This document shows positions 56,648 through 64,000 of a stretch of DNA of 64,000 bases, one piece after another. The notes under the pieces were generated by a model, which was given only the letters and a program-made list of their open reading frames with translations, did no database searches and had not been told where the DNA came from. A program made the position numbers and the translations under genes. Numbering within the stretch: position 1 is the stretch's first letter; every line of letters starts with the position of its first letter. Source of the DNA: Moraxella canis. GTDB taxonomy: Bacteria > Pseudomonadota > Gammaproteobacteria > Pseudomonadales > Moraxellaceae. The stretch covers positions 367,898 through 431,897 of the forward strand of contig NZ_MUXT01000001.1 of NCBI RefSeq assembly GCF_002014965.1. Direction: 5' to 3'.

Positions 56648-57622
56648 ATGAAAATCAAGACGTTATCTGAAGTCCTAGCAGAAATGGGCGAATCGCCTGT
56701 TTCTGCTGATTCTTATCAAGTTCAAGTGCTTGATGAAACCAACTTTGAGGAACTGACGACCACGCAGCCACCGCGGTTTAACCAATTACCCAAATCCAAA
56801 ACATTTAAAAAATCTGTTAATTCTCCCAAAAAAACCTCCAAAACCCAGAATGCTTCACCAGATCAAGTCAAGCATTCGCCCATCTCCAAGCGGCAGCACT
56901 CTATACCCACGAAGACAGTTAAGAGCGGTTCTGTAGCGCAGTCAAGCTCTCAGTCAAAAAATCCTGCGGTAATTTCTGAAGTGTCGGTATTATTAAACCA
57001 AGTTAATGATGGCAAAGACAGCGCCGCAGTGCCGCCAGAGCTTGCCAAGCGACTACAAAATGTCGCCATTGAACCTCTGGCGCAGACTGACAAAGCCACC
57101 AATTATCTGCGCTGGCTTGCGTTTTACTACTTATCACGGCGAGAGATGTCACAGCATGAATTACAAAAAAAACTTCTTGCCAAAGGCTGCGAGCCCCAAG
57201 CTGTTGAGGATTTGTTGCAGGAATTCGCTCAAAAAGGCTATCAATCAGACGAACGCTTCGCCATGATGCTCGTTCGCGAAAGCATTCGAAAAGGTCGCGG
57301 GAAAAACCATATCTTACAAGCTTTAAAATCCGCCAAAGTCACACTGCCCGAGGGCTTTAGCAGCATTGACCAGTTGATACAGCAAGCTGGGGTGGACTCA
57401 CTGACTGATGATACCATCCTTGCTGATGACGAGTCAGACGCAGTCGATTGGCTGAAGCTGGCTGTCGAGGCGCGAACACGCAAATATGGAGACACCATCC
57501 CAACAACGCCCAAAGACAAAGCCAAGCAGCTAAGATTCTTGCAGTACCGAGGGTTTGAGATGTCAGTTAGTTTGGAGGCTTTAAAATACACCTTAGCCGA
57601 CTTAGATGAGCTGATTGACTAA
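56648..57622 (+). CDS. recX: Regulatory protein RecX with a long low-complexity N-terminal extension
   Basis: RecX caps RecA filaments and modulates RecA. The recognisable RecX part begins near residue 150: LRWLAFYYLSRREMSQHELQKKLLAKG, YQSDERFAMMLVRESIRKGRGKNHILQALKS; two more three-helix repeats follow to residue 320, with RFLQYRGFEM. The first 150 residues are Ser/Lys/Thr/Gln-rich and probably disordered, and make the protein 324 residues against roughly 150-170 in E. coli. No internal ATG with a good site would give the short form. Co-transcribed with recA. Confidence 0.85.
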   Translation: MKIKTLSEVLAEMGESPVSADSYQVQVLDETNFEELTTTQPPRFNQLPKSKTFKKSVNSPKKTSKTQNASPDQVKHSPISKRQHSIPTKTVKSGSVAQSSSQSKNPAVISEVSVLLNQVNDGKDSAAVPPELAKRLQNVAIEPLAQTDKATNYLRWLAFYYLSRREMSQHELQKKLLAKGCEPQAVEDLLQEFAQKGYQSDERFAMMLVRESIRKGRGKNHILQALKSAKVTLPEGFSSIDQLIQQAGVDSLTDDTILADDESDAVDWLKLAVEARTRKYGDTIPTTPKDKAKQLRFLQYRGFEMSVSLEALKYTLADLDELID

Positions 57623-57697
57623 TCATGTCAAGCTTTAAGCCCTAACCTTTATTACATTGGTAATTGATATGATACACCGCTTGGACTGTGTGGGTAT

Positions 57698-58600
57698 TCA
57701 GTATATCTGATCAAAACGCTCCCATATCCCAACCTGATTCTTGTGCATGGCTGCCGTTGAGCCAAGCTTTCGCCATGGCATGTTACTACCATGAAAATCA
57801 CTACCAAGCGATACCGCCAACTCATGTTTGGCGATCGCGCGGCTGACCATCTCAATGCAGCTTAACGGCTCATGATTGGGCAGCTCACAGCCGTCGCCGC
57901 CACATTGAGCAAAGTCACTGATGAGTCTTTGAGTGCGTGTCGCAGACAGTTTATATCGCGTTGGATGAGCAAGCACAGCCAGTCCGCCACACTCATGAAT
58001 GAGCGCCACCGTATCTGCCATATTGATGGTCTGTATGGGCACATAAGCTGGTTTATTATCTGCCAAATATTTATCAAAGGCAGCCTGCACACTGGGCACA
58101 TACCCCAATTCATACAAAACTTGACCAATGTGTGCACGCCCAACAGCGCGAGCATTACCACCCACCTTGGTCAGCACCTGTTGCCACAAATTCTCAAATA
58201 GCGCAGCAGCTTCATCAGGATGATCCATCAAAGAATCAGCAAGTTTTTGGATCATTTGTCGTCCGCGTAGATGTCGGCTGTCTTGTAGTGATTGCAGTGC
58301 TTCGTTCATCTTCAGTGAATCTGAAAAATTGAGCGCAACAACATGGATAATTTTATCGATCTCTTGGTGCTTGCCATAGCCACCGGATAAGGTGTGGGTG
58401 CAGCTGATTTCCACTCCTCGGATTAGCTCAACTCCGACCATTTTGGCAGCTTCTTTGGCTTCATCAAGCCCCTTGATTGTATCATGATCGGTCAATGCCG
58501 CCATCTCAATACCTGCCAAAGCGACTTTTTTAATCAATTCTGTGGGCGTATTAGTACCATCAGAGCAAGTGCTGTGCATGTGCAGGTCTATTTTTTTCAT
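57698..58600 (-). CDS. PHP-domain phosphoesterase (RNase AM / YciV-like)
   Basis: A 300-residue PHP protein. Metal motifs: DLHMHSTCSDG at residues 4-14, ALTDHDTIKG near 35-44, GVEISCTH near 60, VLAHPTRYK near 205 and GSDFHGSNMPWRKLG near 258. YciV (Rnm) removes 5' ends of rRNA precursors and acts on 3',5'-pAp. It lies between recX and ftsZ, on the minus strand. Confidence 0.88.
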   Translation of the reverse strand: MKKIDLHMHSTCSDGTNTPTELIKKVALAGIEMAALTDHDTIKGLDEAKEAAKMVGVELIRGVEISCTHTLSGGYGKHQEIDKIIHVVALNFSDSLKMNEALQSLQDSRHLRGRQMIQKLADSLMDHPDEAAALFENLWQQVLTKVGGNARAVGRAHIGQVLYELGYVPSVQAAFDKYLADNKPAYVPIQTINMADTVALIHECGGLAVLAHPTRYKLSATRTQRLISDFAQCGGDGCELPNHEPLSCIEMVSRAIAKHELAVSLGSDFHGSNMPWRKLGSTAAMHKNQVGIWERFDQIY

Positions 58601-58687
58601 GATCTAAATTTCCGATTCATCACTGACTGGCATTATCAACATTAAAAAAGCCCCACCGCATGGGTAGGACTTTAGTTTTGTGGTGAA

Positions 58688-59821
58688 TTAACTGTTTTTT
58701 TGCTGCTCTCTTTGCAAGAAAGTCCCAACACTGATCGGCTTTGGTGCACCTTGACGTGGCGCAGGCGCTTGTTGGCTTTCTTCTGCCAATGCGCTGGTAT
58801 GCGTTTTTAACGTTTCTTGCTTATTTTCTGGCAGCTTGACTGGTGCTGGCTGATCATTAACCGTCAGACCTGTTGCCACCACGGTCACATGAATCTCATC
58901 TTCCATGTCAGGATCTTCAACTAAGCCGTAAAACACATGGGCGTCTTCATCCATCATACCTTCGCCAATAGCAACGATAGACATCACCTCATCCATGCTA
59001 ACGCCAGAACCAATGATATTAATGATCAAGCCTTGGGCATTGCGTAGATTTAGATCATCGAGTAACGGAGAGCGAATGGCTTTTTCCATCGCTTCAGAAG
59101 CACGATTGGTGCCACTAGCACGACCGATACCCATCATCGCATGACCCTTAGCACTCATTGCAGTACGCACGTCTTCAAAGTCGATGTTAATCATGCCAGG
59201 GTTTACGATAGTTTCAGTCAAACCGTTTACCGCATGCAATAAGACATCATCTGCTTTTTTAAAGGCATCTACCATGGTCAAATTGCGATATGCTTGAGTC
59301 AGCTTATCGTTAGGAATGGTGATAATTGAGTCTACGTGCTGGGTCAATGCATCGATACCATTACGCGCAGCGGCAGCGCGGCGCTTACCCTCAAAGCTAA
59401 ATGGCGTCGTGACCACTGCAACCGTCAAAATACCCATTTCTTTAGCGATACGAGCAACCACAGGGGCTGCGCCCGTTCCTGTGCCGCCGCCCATACCTGC
59501 AGTGATGAACGCCATATTATAGCCCTCAAGCATTGCACGAATTTCATCTTCGTTACTTTCGGCAGCATTACGACCAACTTCAGGATTGGCACCAGCGCCT
59601 AGCCCACGAGTCGCATCCGCGCCGATTTGAATTTTATTTGGAGCCGATAATTTATTCAGTGCTTGTAAGTCAGTGTTGGCACAAACAAAAGTAATGCCTG
59701 AGACATTTTGACGAACCATATGTTCAACGGCATTGCCGCCGCCGCCGCCAACACCAAAGACAATGATGCGTGCTTGACCATTAGTTTCTGGTTGAAATTC
59801 ATCAGCCATTCCGTATTTCAT
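58688..59821 (-). CDS. ftsZ: Cell division GTPase FtsZ
   Basis: Tubulin homologue forming the Z ring, 377 residues. IIVFGVGGGGGNAV near 18, the signature GMGGGTGTGAAPVVA near 104, NDKL and NIDFEDVRTAM near 205. The C-terminal ISVGTFLQRE is the FtsA/ZipA-binding tail. The ATG at 59821 has a GGAGTTAGG site. Normal dcw neighbour lpxC is absent downstream; a PHP gene follows instead. Confidence 0.98.
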   Translation of the reverse strand: MKYGMADEFQPETNGQARIIVFGVGGGGGNAVEHMVRQNVSGITFVCANTDLQALNKLSAPNKIQIGADATRGLGAGANPEVGRNAAESNEDEIRAMLEGYNMAFITAGMGGGTGTGAAPVVARIAKEMGILTVAVVTTPFSFEGKRRAAAARNGIDALTQHVDSIITIPNDKLTQAYRNLTMVDAFKKADDVLLHAVNGLTETIVNPGMINIDFEDVRTAMSAKGHAMMGIGRASGTNRASEAMEKAIRSPLLDDLNLRNAQGLIINIIGSGVSMDEVMSIVAIGEGMMDEDAHVFYGLVEDPDMEDEIHVTVVATGLTVNDQPAPVKLPENKQETLKTHTSALAEESQQAPAPRQGAPKPISVGTFLQREQQKNS

Positions 59822-60002
59822 AACCTAACTCCAAAAAAAATTGTTTAAATAAAAGTATAGCACCATTGTACGCACAAACAGCACTTTTGGCAAGCTGCGC
59901 AAGGCTTGTATCAGTTAATTTCACTAAAAAAGCTAGACATTTTTTGTCTTAAATCTAGATCAATATTTTAGTAAATTGGCTTGCTCTCGTCAGCCCAAAA
60001 AC

Positions 60003-61301
60003 TTAAAAAACCCGCTTAATCCAAGCAGTAAATTGTCCAAAAAGCTGACTGACCATACTCACGCGCTCAGTCACCCAAGAATTATCAAGCTCATCGATTT
60101 CTTGGGTTTGCTGATCACGGGTGTATTGGGCACTACCCACGAATAAAAGCGCACCGATCGCGGTATGCAGCGTATTATCGGACAGATGTTTATTAAGCAG
60201 CTTAATATTATCATCAGATAAGCGCGCAGGATCCAGTTTGACTCTAGGATTATTGGTAATTAACCGCGCTTTCATACCAATATGGTTGCGCGCAAAATCA
60301 AGCAGCCCATCCATAGACGAACCACCGCCCGCCAAGACGATGCCGGCATCCAAACTAACCAATAAAGAGGCATCAATCGCATCAATGACTTTGTCAAGCA
60401 ACTTGCGATAGCGCGCCTCAATCACTTGATTAAGTTCACGTCTGAGCATGGTTTTTTCATGCTTGGTGTGTCGCTTATAAGTCACCACAGCGCCTGGCGA
60501 ATATTTATTACGATTCAGCGTGCCTTCTTGTCGCTTAAAGCTGTCCGTGTCTGCAAGCGCAATGCCACACTCTTTGGCAATGTCCATGTCGACAGTCACG
60601 CCGCCCATATCCAAGCAATGACTATAAATCAACACACCATCTTTATAGATACACACCTTAGTCATGCCCGCACCGATATCAATAAAACAAACTCCTGCTT
60701 GTTTTTCATCTTCAGACAAGGCATACTCAGCACCAGCAATCCCATCAAATAGACAAGATTCGACATGCAAATCGTCTTGTTCGACCAAACTGATCATCTG
60801 GTTGAGCTGAGTGGTTGGCATATCAATCACATGACTTGCAACACAAATTTTATCCGTCATCAGCCCTTTGGCGTCTTGGACATGATAGTCTTCCAAGAAA
60901 ATTAATTGGCGATTCATTTGAAATGGCGCGCGGTCTTGACTTGCGATTTGACTAGACATCGCTTGGGTCGCTTGACAAATATGCTCTGGCATCACCATAC
61001 GGTCAGCCGTATCGATAACGACCTCATGACTCATATTCTGCATACTCATCATAGGAGATGCCATACACAATATAGGTGAAATGATCTGTAAGCCCGCCAT
61101 ATCACTGGCTTCGCGAACAGATTTATGAATTGCTGACAAAAGATGCTCGCGATTATCAACACGACCGCCAAAGAAAGCATCCGTGTGCGCCAAGCCGACA
61201 GCCGAAACCTTAAGGTGCTTTTCCAAACCTTTGGTTTCAAAATGCCCGACTGCTGTACAGACAGCTGTAGAGCTAATATGTATTACCGCTTGAAGAGTCA
61301 C
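60003..61301 (-). CDS. ftsA: Cell division protein FtsA
   Basis: Actin-like membrane tether for FtsZ, 432 residues. It is rather divergent: the N-terminus VIHISSTAVCTAVGHFE replaces the usual DIGTSK pattern; the actin-fold phosphate motif CFIDIGAGMTKVCIYKDG near 212 and the adenosine motif IVLAGGGSSMDGL near 325 are clear. The C-terminal amphipathic helix QLFGQFTAWIKRVF is the membrane anchor. It lies 181 bp upstream of ftsZ and 61 bp after ftsQ. Confidence 0.95.
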   Translation of the reverse strand: MTLQAVIHISSTAVCTAVGHFETKGLEKHLKVSAVGLAHTDAFFGGRVDNREHLLSAIHKSVREASDMAGLQIISPILCMASPMMSMQNMSHEVVIDTADRMVMPEHICQATQAMSSQIASQDRAPFQMNRQLIFLEDYHVQDAKGLMTDKICVASHVIDMPTTQLNQMISLVEQDDLHVESCLFDGIAGAEYALSEDEKQAGVCFIDIGAGMTKVCIYKDGVLIYSHCLDMGGVTVDMDIAKECGIALADTDSFKRQEGTLNRNKYSPGAVVTYKRHTKHEKTMLRRELNQVIEARYRKLLDKVIDAIDASLLVSLDAGIVLAGGGSSMDGLLDFARNHIGMKARLITNNPRVKLDPARLSDDNIKLLNKHLSDNTLHTAIGALLFVGSAQYTRDQQTQEIDELDNSWVTERVSMVSQLFGQFTAWIKRVF

Positions 61302-61362
61302 ACGATTTCCTTAAACTACCTCGACGCCCAAAGTGAGTATGGGCATAAATCTATCAAAAATA

Positions 61363-62085
61363 TCAAGCTTGATTACGCCAAGCAATTGCAAAGCCGTTTT
61401 TATACCTAAGATCCACAGAATCAATGCGTCCAAAATCATTAGCCAACGCACTTTGTAGCTGTATCGCCAAATTGTATAGCTTTTGCTCTGTGTCTTCATG
61501 GTCAACCATGATGCGCATGCCATTATTAAATCGAATGATCCAAGTTTGGCGAGGTGTCAAAATCAAGTCCTGAACCCGAACATCCAAAGGCGCATACCAA
61601 GTATTGACCCGCTTAAGCTTTTGCATGATCTGCTGAGATTCGGTGTCGCGCCCATGTAGATTAACTAAATTAGGGTTCATAAGCTGACTGTTTTCGGCAG
61701 GCTCATACACCACACCGTTGGCATCAAGCAATCTGTCGCTACCAAAGTTGGCAATGGGTCTGCGCGCAGTGACCGACACAACCACACCGTTATTCCAATC
61801 GCGCTGCACATTCGCCGATTCCACCCAGGTCAGCTGGGTGATATGTTGGTGAATTTTTACCAAATCTGCACCAAAAAATTGCACTTCACCAATAGGTTCG
61901 ACAGCCTGCTGAATCGCATTTAACTGCGCTTGGGTCAGCTGATTTGATTCTATGACAATCGGTTTGGCTGTTTCATTATTTAATAAATAGTTGGTCAACA
62001 GCCCAAAAATCGCAATCAATACAATGATCATCAATGCAGAATGCCATGGCTTGACAGTGATTTTCTTCATAGAGATTTTAGTCAT
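61363..62085 (-). CDS. ftsQ: Cell division protein FtsQ
   Basis: Bitopic divisome protein (240 residues). A single transmembrane helix at about 16-33 (SALMIIVLIAIFGLLTNYLL) is followed by a POTRA domain (QLTQAQLNAIQQAVEPIGEVQFFGADL) and the beta domain with VNLHGRDTE and DVRVQDLILTPRQTWIIRFNNG. Start is at the ATG at 62085 (a second ATG at 62070 is possible). Usually ddl and murC precede it; none is present here. Confidence 0.92.
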   Translation of the reverse strand: MTKISMKKITVKPWHSALMIIVLIAIFGLLTNYLLNNETAKPIVIESNQLTQAQLNAIQQAVEPIGEVQFFGADLVKIHQHITQLTWVESANVQRDWNNGVVVSVTARRPIANFGSDRLLDANGVVYEPAENSQLMNPNLVNLHGRDTESQQIMQKLKRVNTWYAPLDVRVQDLILTPRQTWIIRFNNGMRIMVDHEDTEQKLYNLAIQLQSALANDFGRIDSVDLRYKNGFAIAWRNQA

Positions 62086-62447
62086 GAATTACGCCATTGA
62101 TTATTAAATTTTTATCATCAATAAATTTTTGAATATTCTCTCAAACTGCCTTATATAAGATCAATAACACCAAAATTCGAGGGGCAAAATATTCGCCGAT
62201 GTGCATGCAGTCAATTTTAGAATAACATTGAGATAAATTAGCATATGTTAGCGCATTTTATCGATAAGTGAAAGTAATAAATTCACAAAATCCCCCAAAA
62301 ATTTAAGAGTGTTACATATGATTACAGTTTTTTTATAAACAAGTAAATTTAAAAATGATGTACATAAATCAGCAACTCTTCATTGCACATGCCAACAACA
62401 TCATTATAAGAAAAAATGTTAAAATTCAAACATTTTAATAGTTATGA
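62086..62447. other. AT-rich gap between ftsQ and a divergent dedA-like gene
   Basis: About 360 bp with no gene. It holds divergent start regions; TGTTAAAAT at about 62417-62425 on the plus strand may be a -10 for the dedA-like gene. I see no ddl, murC or repeats here. Confidence 0.4.
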
Positions 62448-63083
62448 ATGAGTACTATGGAAAACTTGAGTGAGTGGATTTTGGCTGTGATGGACAAACT
62501 GGGTCTGATTGGCGTCGGTTTAATGATGTTTTTGGAAAATGTCTTTCCACCCATTCCATCAGAGCTGATTATGCCCGCAGCTGGATTTGCTGCAGCAATG
62601 GGTCAGGTGAACCTATTTGCCGTTATTATTGCTGGCACAATTGGTTCAATGATTGGCGCCCTACCTTTGTATTATATTGGCACAAAATTAGACGAAAAGC
62701 GCTTGCGACATTTGGCGGATCATTATGGTCAGTATTTTTTGATCACTGCCAATGATGTAAGCAATGCCCAAAAATGGTTCGATCGGCATGGTAAATCTGT
62801 CATATTTTTTGGGCGAATGATCCCTGCGATACGTTCACTGATATCCATTCCAGCAGGCATGGCACACATGCCCTTAGTGCCTTTTTTGATATTGACTGGG
62901 TTAGGATCTTTGATTTGGAGTGCAATGTTGGCTTATGCTGGCTTTGTATTAGGTGCTAATTATCATAAAGTAGCCAACTATGTTGGTGCCATCAGTCATT
63001 ATATCGTCATAGGTGCCGGGCTTGTGATTTTATTTATCATTTATAAACGCATCAAAAAAGTTTGGGGCACTCATGCTAAATAA
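62448..63083 (+). CDS. DedA family membrane protein
   Basis: A 211-residue DedA/VTT-domain inner-membrane protein: FLENVFPPIPSELIMPAAGFAAAMG near 24 and GSMIGALPLYYIGTKL near 60, FFGRMIPAIRSLISIPAGMAHMP near 114. It belongs to the YqjA/YghB-like branch with the ExxPPxPSE motif, unlike the other paralogue at 28310-28960. It overlaps the next gene by 11 nt. Confidence 0.9.
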   Translation: MSTMENLSEWILAVMDKLGLIGVGLMMFLENVFPPIPSELIMPAAGFAAAMGQVNLFAVIIAGTIGSMIGALPLYYIGTKLDEKRLRHLADHYGQYFLITANDVSNAQKWFDRHGKSVIFFGRMIPAIRSLISIPAGMAHMPLVPFLILTGLGSLIWSAMLAYAGFVLGANYHKVANYVGAISHYIVIGAGLVILFIIYKRIKKVWGTHAK

Positions 63084-63876
63084 ACCTTATCCCTTGCCCA
63101 AAATTATTTTCTTTGATATCGATGATACTTTGTATATCAAAGATGAAGGACGTATTCCTCAAAGTATTAAACCTGCTTTGCTCGCCCTAAAAAATCAAGG
63201 TGTATTGCTCGCTATTGCCACAGGTCGCAGTCTTGGAATCATGCCGGTAGCAGTACGAGAGCTGATTGATGAAATTGGTATTGACTACTTATTAACTATG
63301 AATGGTCAATACAACGAATACGCTGGTCAAAAATTATTCGATTTTCCCTTGAAAAATCAACAAGTCAAAGAGATCTTGGCAGTATTTGAACGTCGTAATA
63401 TTACTACTGCAATTATGACAAAAACTGACATCTTTTGCTTTAATCAGAGTGAACATTTAAAAACTGCATTAGGCTCATTAGGAATCACACCGATACTAGC
63501 CAATAAAGAAGGGTTTGATTTTGATCAGCCCATTTATCAAATCTTAGCATTTTATGAAGAACATGAAGCTCAAAACATCGCGCTGCCACCTAATATTAAA
63601 ACAACTCGCTGGCATCAGTGCGCTGTAGATGTATTGGATCATCAAAGCTCAAAAGCGCGCTCAATAGCAAAATTATTAAATGAGTTAAATATCTCCAAAT
63701 CAGAGGCAGCAGCTTTTGGAGACGGTTTAAATGACATAGAGATGTTTAAGTGGGTGGGTACCGCTATTGCTATGGATAATGGACATCCCGATTTAAAACA
63801 GCATGCTGATATTATTTGTCCACGCCACGATCAAGACGGCATTGAAAAAATTTTAAAAGCGCTAAAATGGAATTGA
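63073..63876 (+). CDS. Cof-type HAD-IIB phosphatase
   Basis: A 267-residue HAD-superfamily hydrolase. Motif I FFDIDDTL near 13-20, motif II IATGRS near 47, the C2B cap, Lys in KARSIAKLLNEL near 193 and motif IV AAFGDGLNDIEMFKWVGTAIAMDNG near 212. Such proteins dephosphorylate sugar phosphates, FMN or PLP; the substrate is not predictable. It overlaps dedA at its start (11 nt). Confidence 0.9.
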   Translation: MLNKPYPLPKIIFFDIDDTLYIKDEGRIPQSIKPALLALKNQGVLLAIATGRSLGIMPVAVRELIDEIGIDYLLTMNGQYNEYAGQKLFDFPLKNQQVKEILAVFERRNITTAIMTKTDIFCFNQSEHLKTALGSLGITPILANKEGFDFDQPIYQILAFYEEHEAQNIALPPNIKTTRWHQCAVDVLDHQSSKARSIAKLLNELNISKSEAAAFGDGLNDIEMFKWVGTAIAMDNGHPDLKQHADIICPRHDQDGIEKILKALKWN

Positions 63877-63907
63877 TCTTCAATGATCTTCAACATCCCC
63901 CAAAACC

Positions 63908-63936
63908 AAAACACTTGCCCAATCAGCAAGTGTTTT
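63908..63936 (+). terminator. Intrinsic terminator after the HAD phosphatase
   Basis: An 11-bp stem (63908-63918 with 63926-63936), 7-nt loop, T-rich end. Confidence 0.88.
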
Positions 63937-64000
63937 AGTTTCCCACTGGTCATTGATACAATTCTTATTCTGCTTTAAACCCCCCCCAAACAAAACCCCC

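Noticed and set aside
63901..64000. C-rich end of the window as a biological repeat
   Set aside because: Two short runs of C near 63980-64000 could be simple sequence or an assembly edge; no gene or repeat unit can be supported.

Overview
The window looks like a chromosomal segment of a Moraxellaceae bacterium (Moraxella or a close relative such as Psychrobacter). Supporting evidence is the moderate-to-low GC content, gmk-rpoZ-spoT and ygfB/zapA gene orders, a monomeric NADP isocitrate dehydrogenase, a SpoT whose synthetase domain has lost its catalytic residues (a known Moraxellaceae trait), and a Balon-type release-factor homologue (first described in Psychrobacter). No tRNA, rRNA or CRISPR array is visible. 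The species is not determined.

Layout. 1-2668: minus-strand type I restriction-modification genes (hsdS cut by the window edge, hsdM). 2783-4530: diaminobutyrate aminotransferase behind a long leader with an intrinsic terminator. 4735-7164: queE, a DMT-type exporter and a TRIC-family protein. 7168-9872: recJ-ispH. 10033-13459: gmk, rpoZ, spoT. 13543-17486: a 59-codon ORF, ridA, a DyP peroxidase and priA. 17507-25950: TraX-like and DUF2628-like membrane proteins, trmB, ribF, a ygfB/zapB-like/zapA cell-division group, nadE and the PLP-homeostasis gene yggS. 26068-30051: pilT, fur/bamE, dedA, metR. 30092-34725: a minus-strand run tsaD, 2H phosphoesterase, cobU, cobT, cobC, cobS (cobalamin salvage). 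35370-38833: icd (monomeric) convergent with the Balon-like gene. 39212-40177: hemH. 40264-43870: a complete six-gene copper-peptide (HvfA/bufferin-type RiPP) operon with its own ECF sigma factor and zinc-type anti-sigma factor. 44060-49823: lipoprotein hydrolase, an accessory patch with a TnpB remnant and small ribbon-helix-helix-like genes, lipA, a lysophospholipase-like hydrolase, dapD. 50734-54753: tcdA, tatD-like, a 43-codon ORF, a 5'-nucleotidase, a FimT-like pseudopilin, an FAD-linked D-lactate-type dehydrogenase. 54754-55588: an AT-rich gap with DnaA boxes. 55589-63876: recA-recX, a PHP phosphoesterase, ftsQ-ftsA-ftsZ, a second dedA and a Cof-type HAD phosphatase.

The strongest accessory system is the HvfA/bufferin-type operon: secreted Cys-rich precursor, MNIO maturase (DUF692), DUF2063 partner, DoxX membrane protein, sigma and anti-sigma, joined by 4-nt overlaps, with a perfect 15-bp hairpin separating precursor from maturation genes. 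Other points of note are the Balon-type hibernation factor, the DnaA-box cluster before recA, the degenerate SpoT synthetase domain, the dat leader with a terminator, and a TnpB zinc-finger fragment that keeps an open frame without a start codon. All calls were made by reading motifs by eye; no database search was run.
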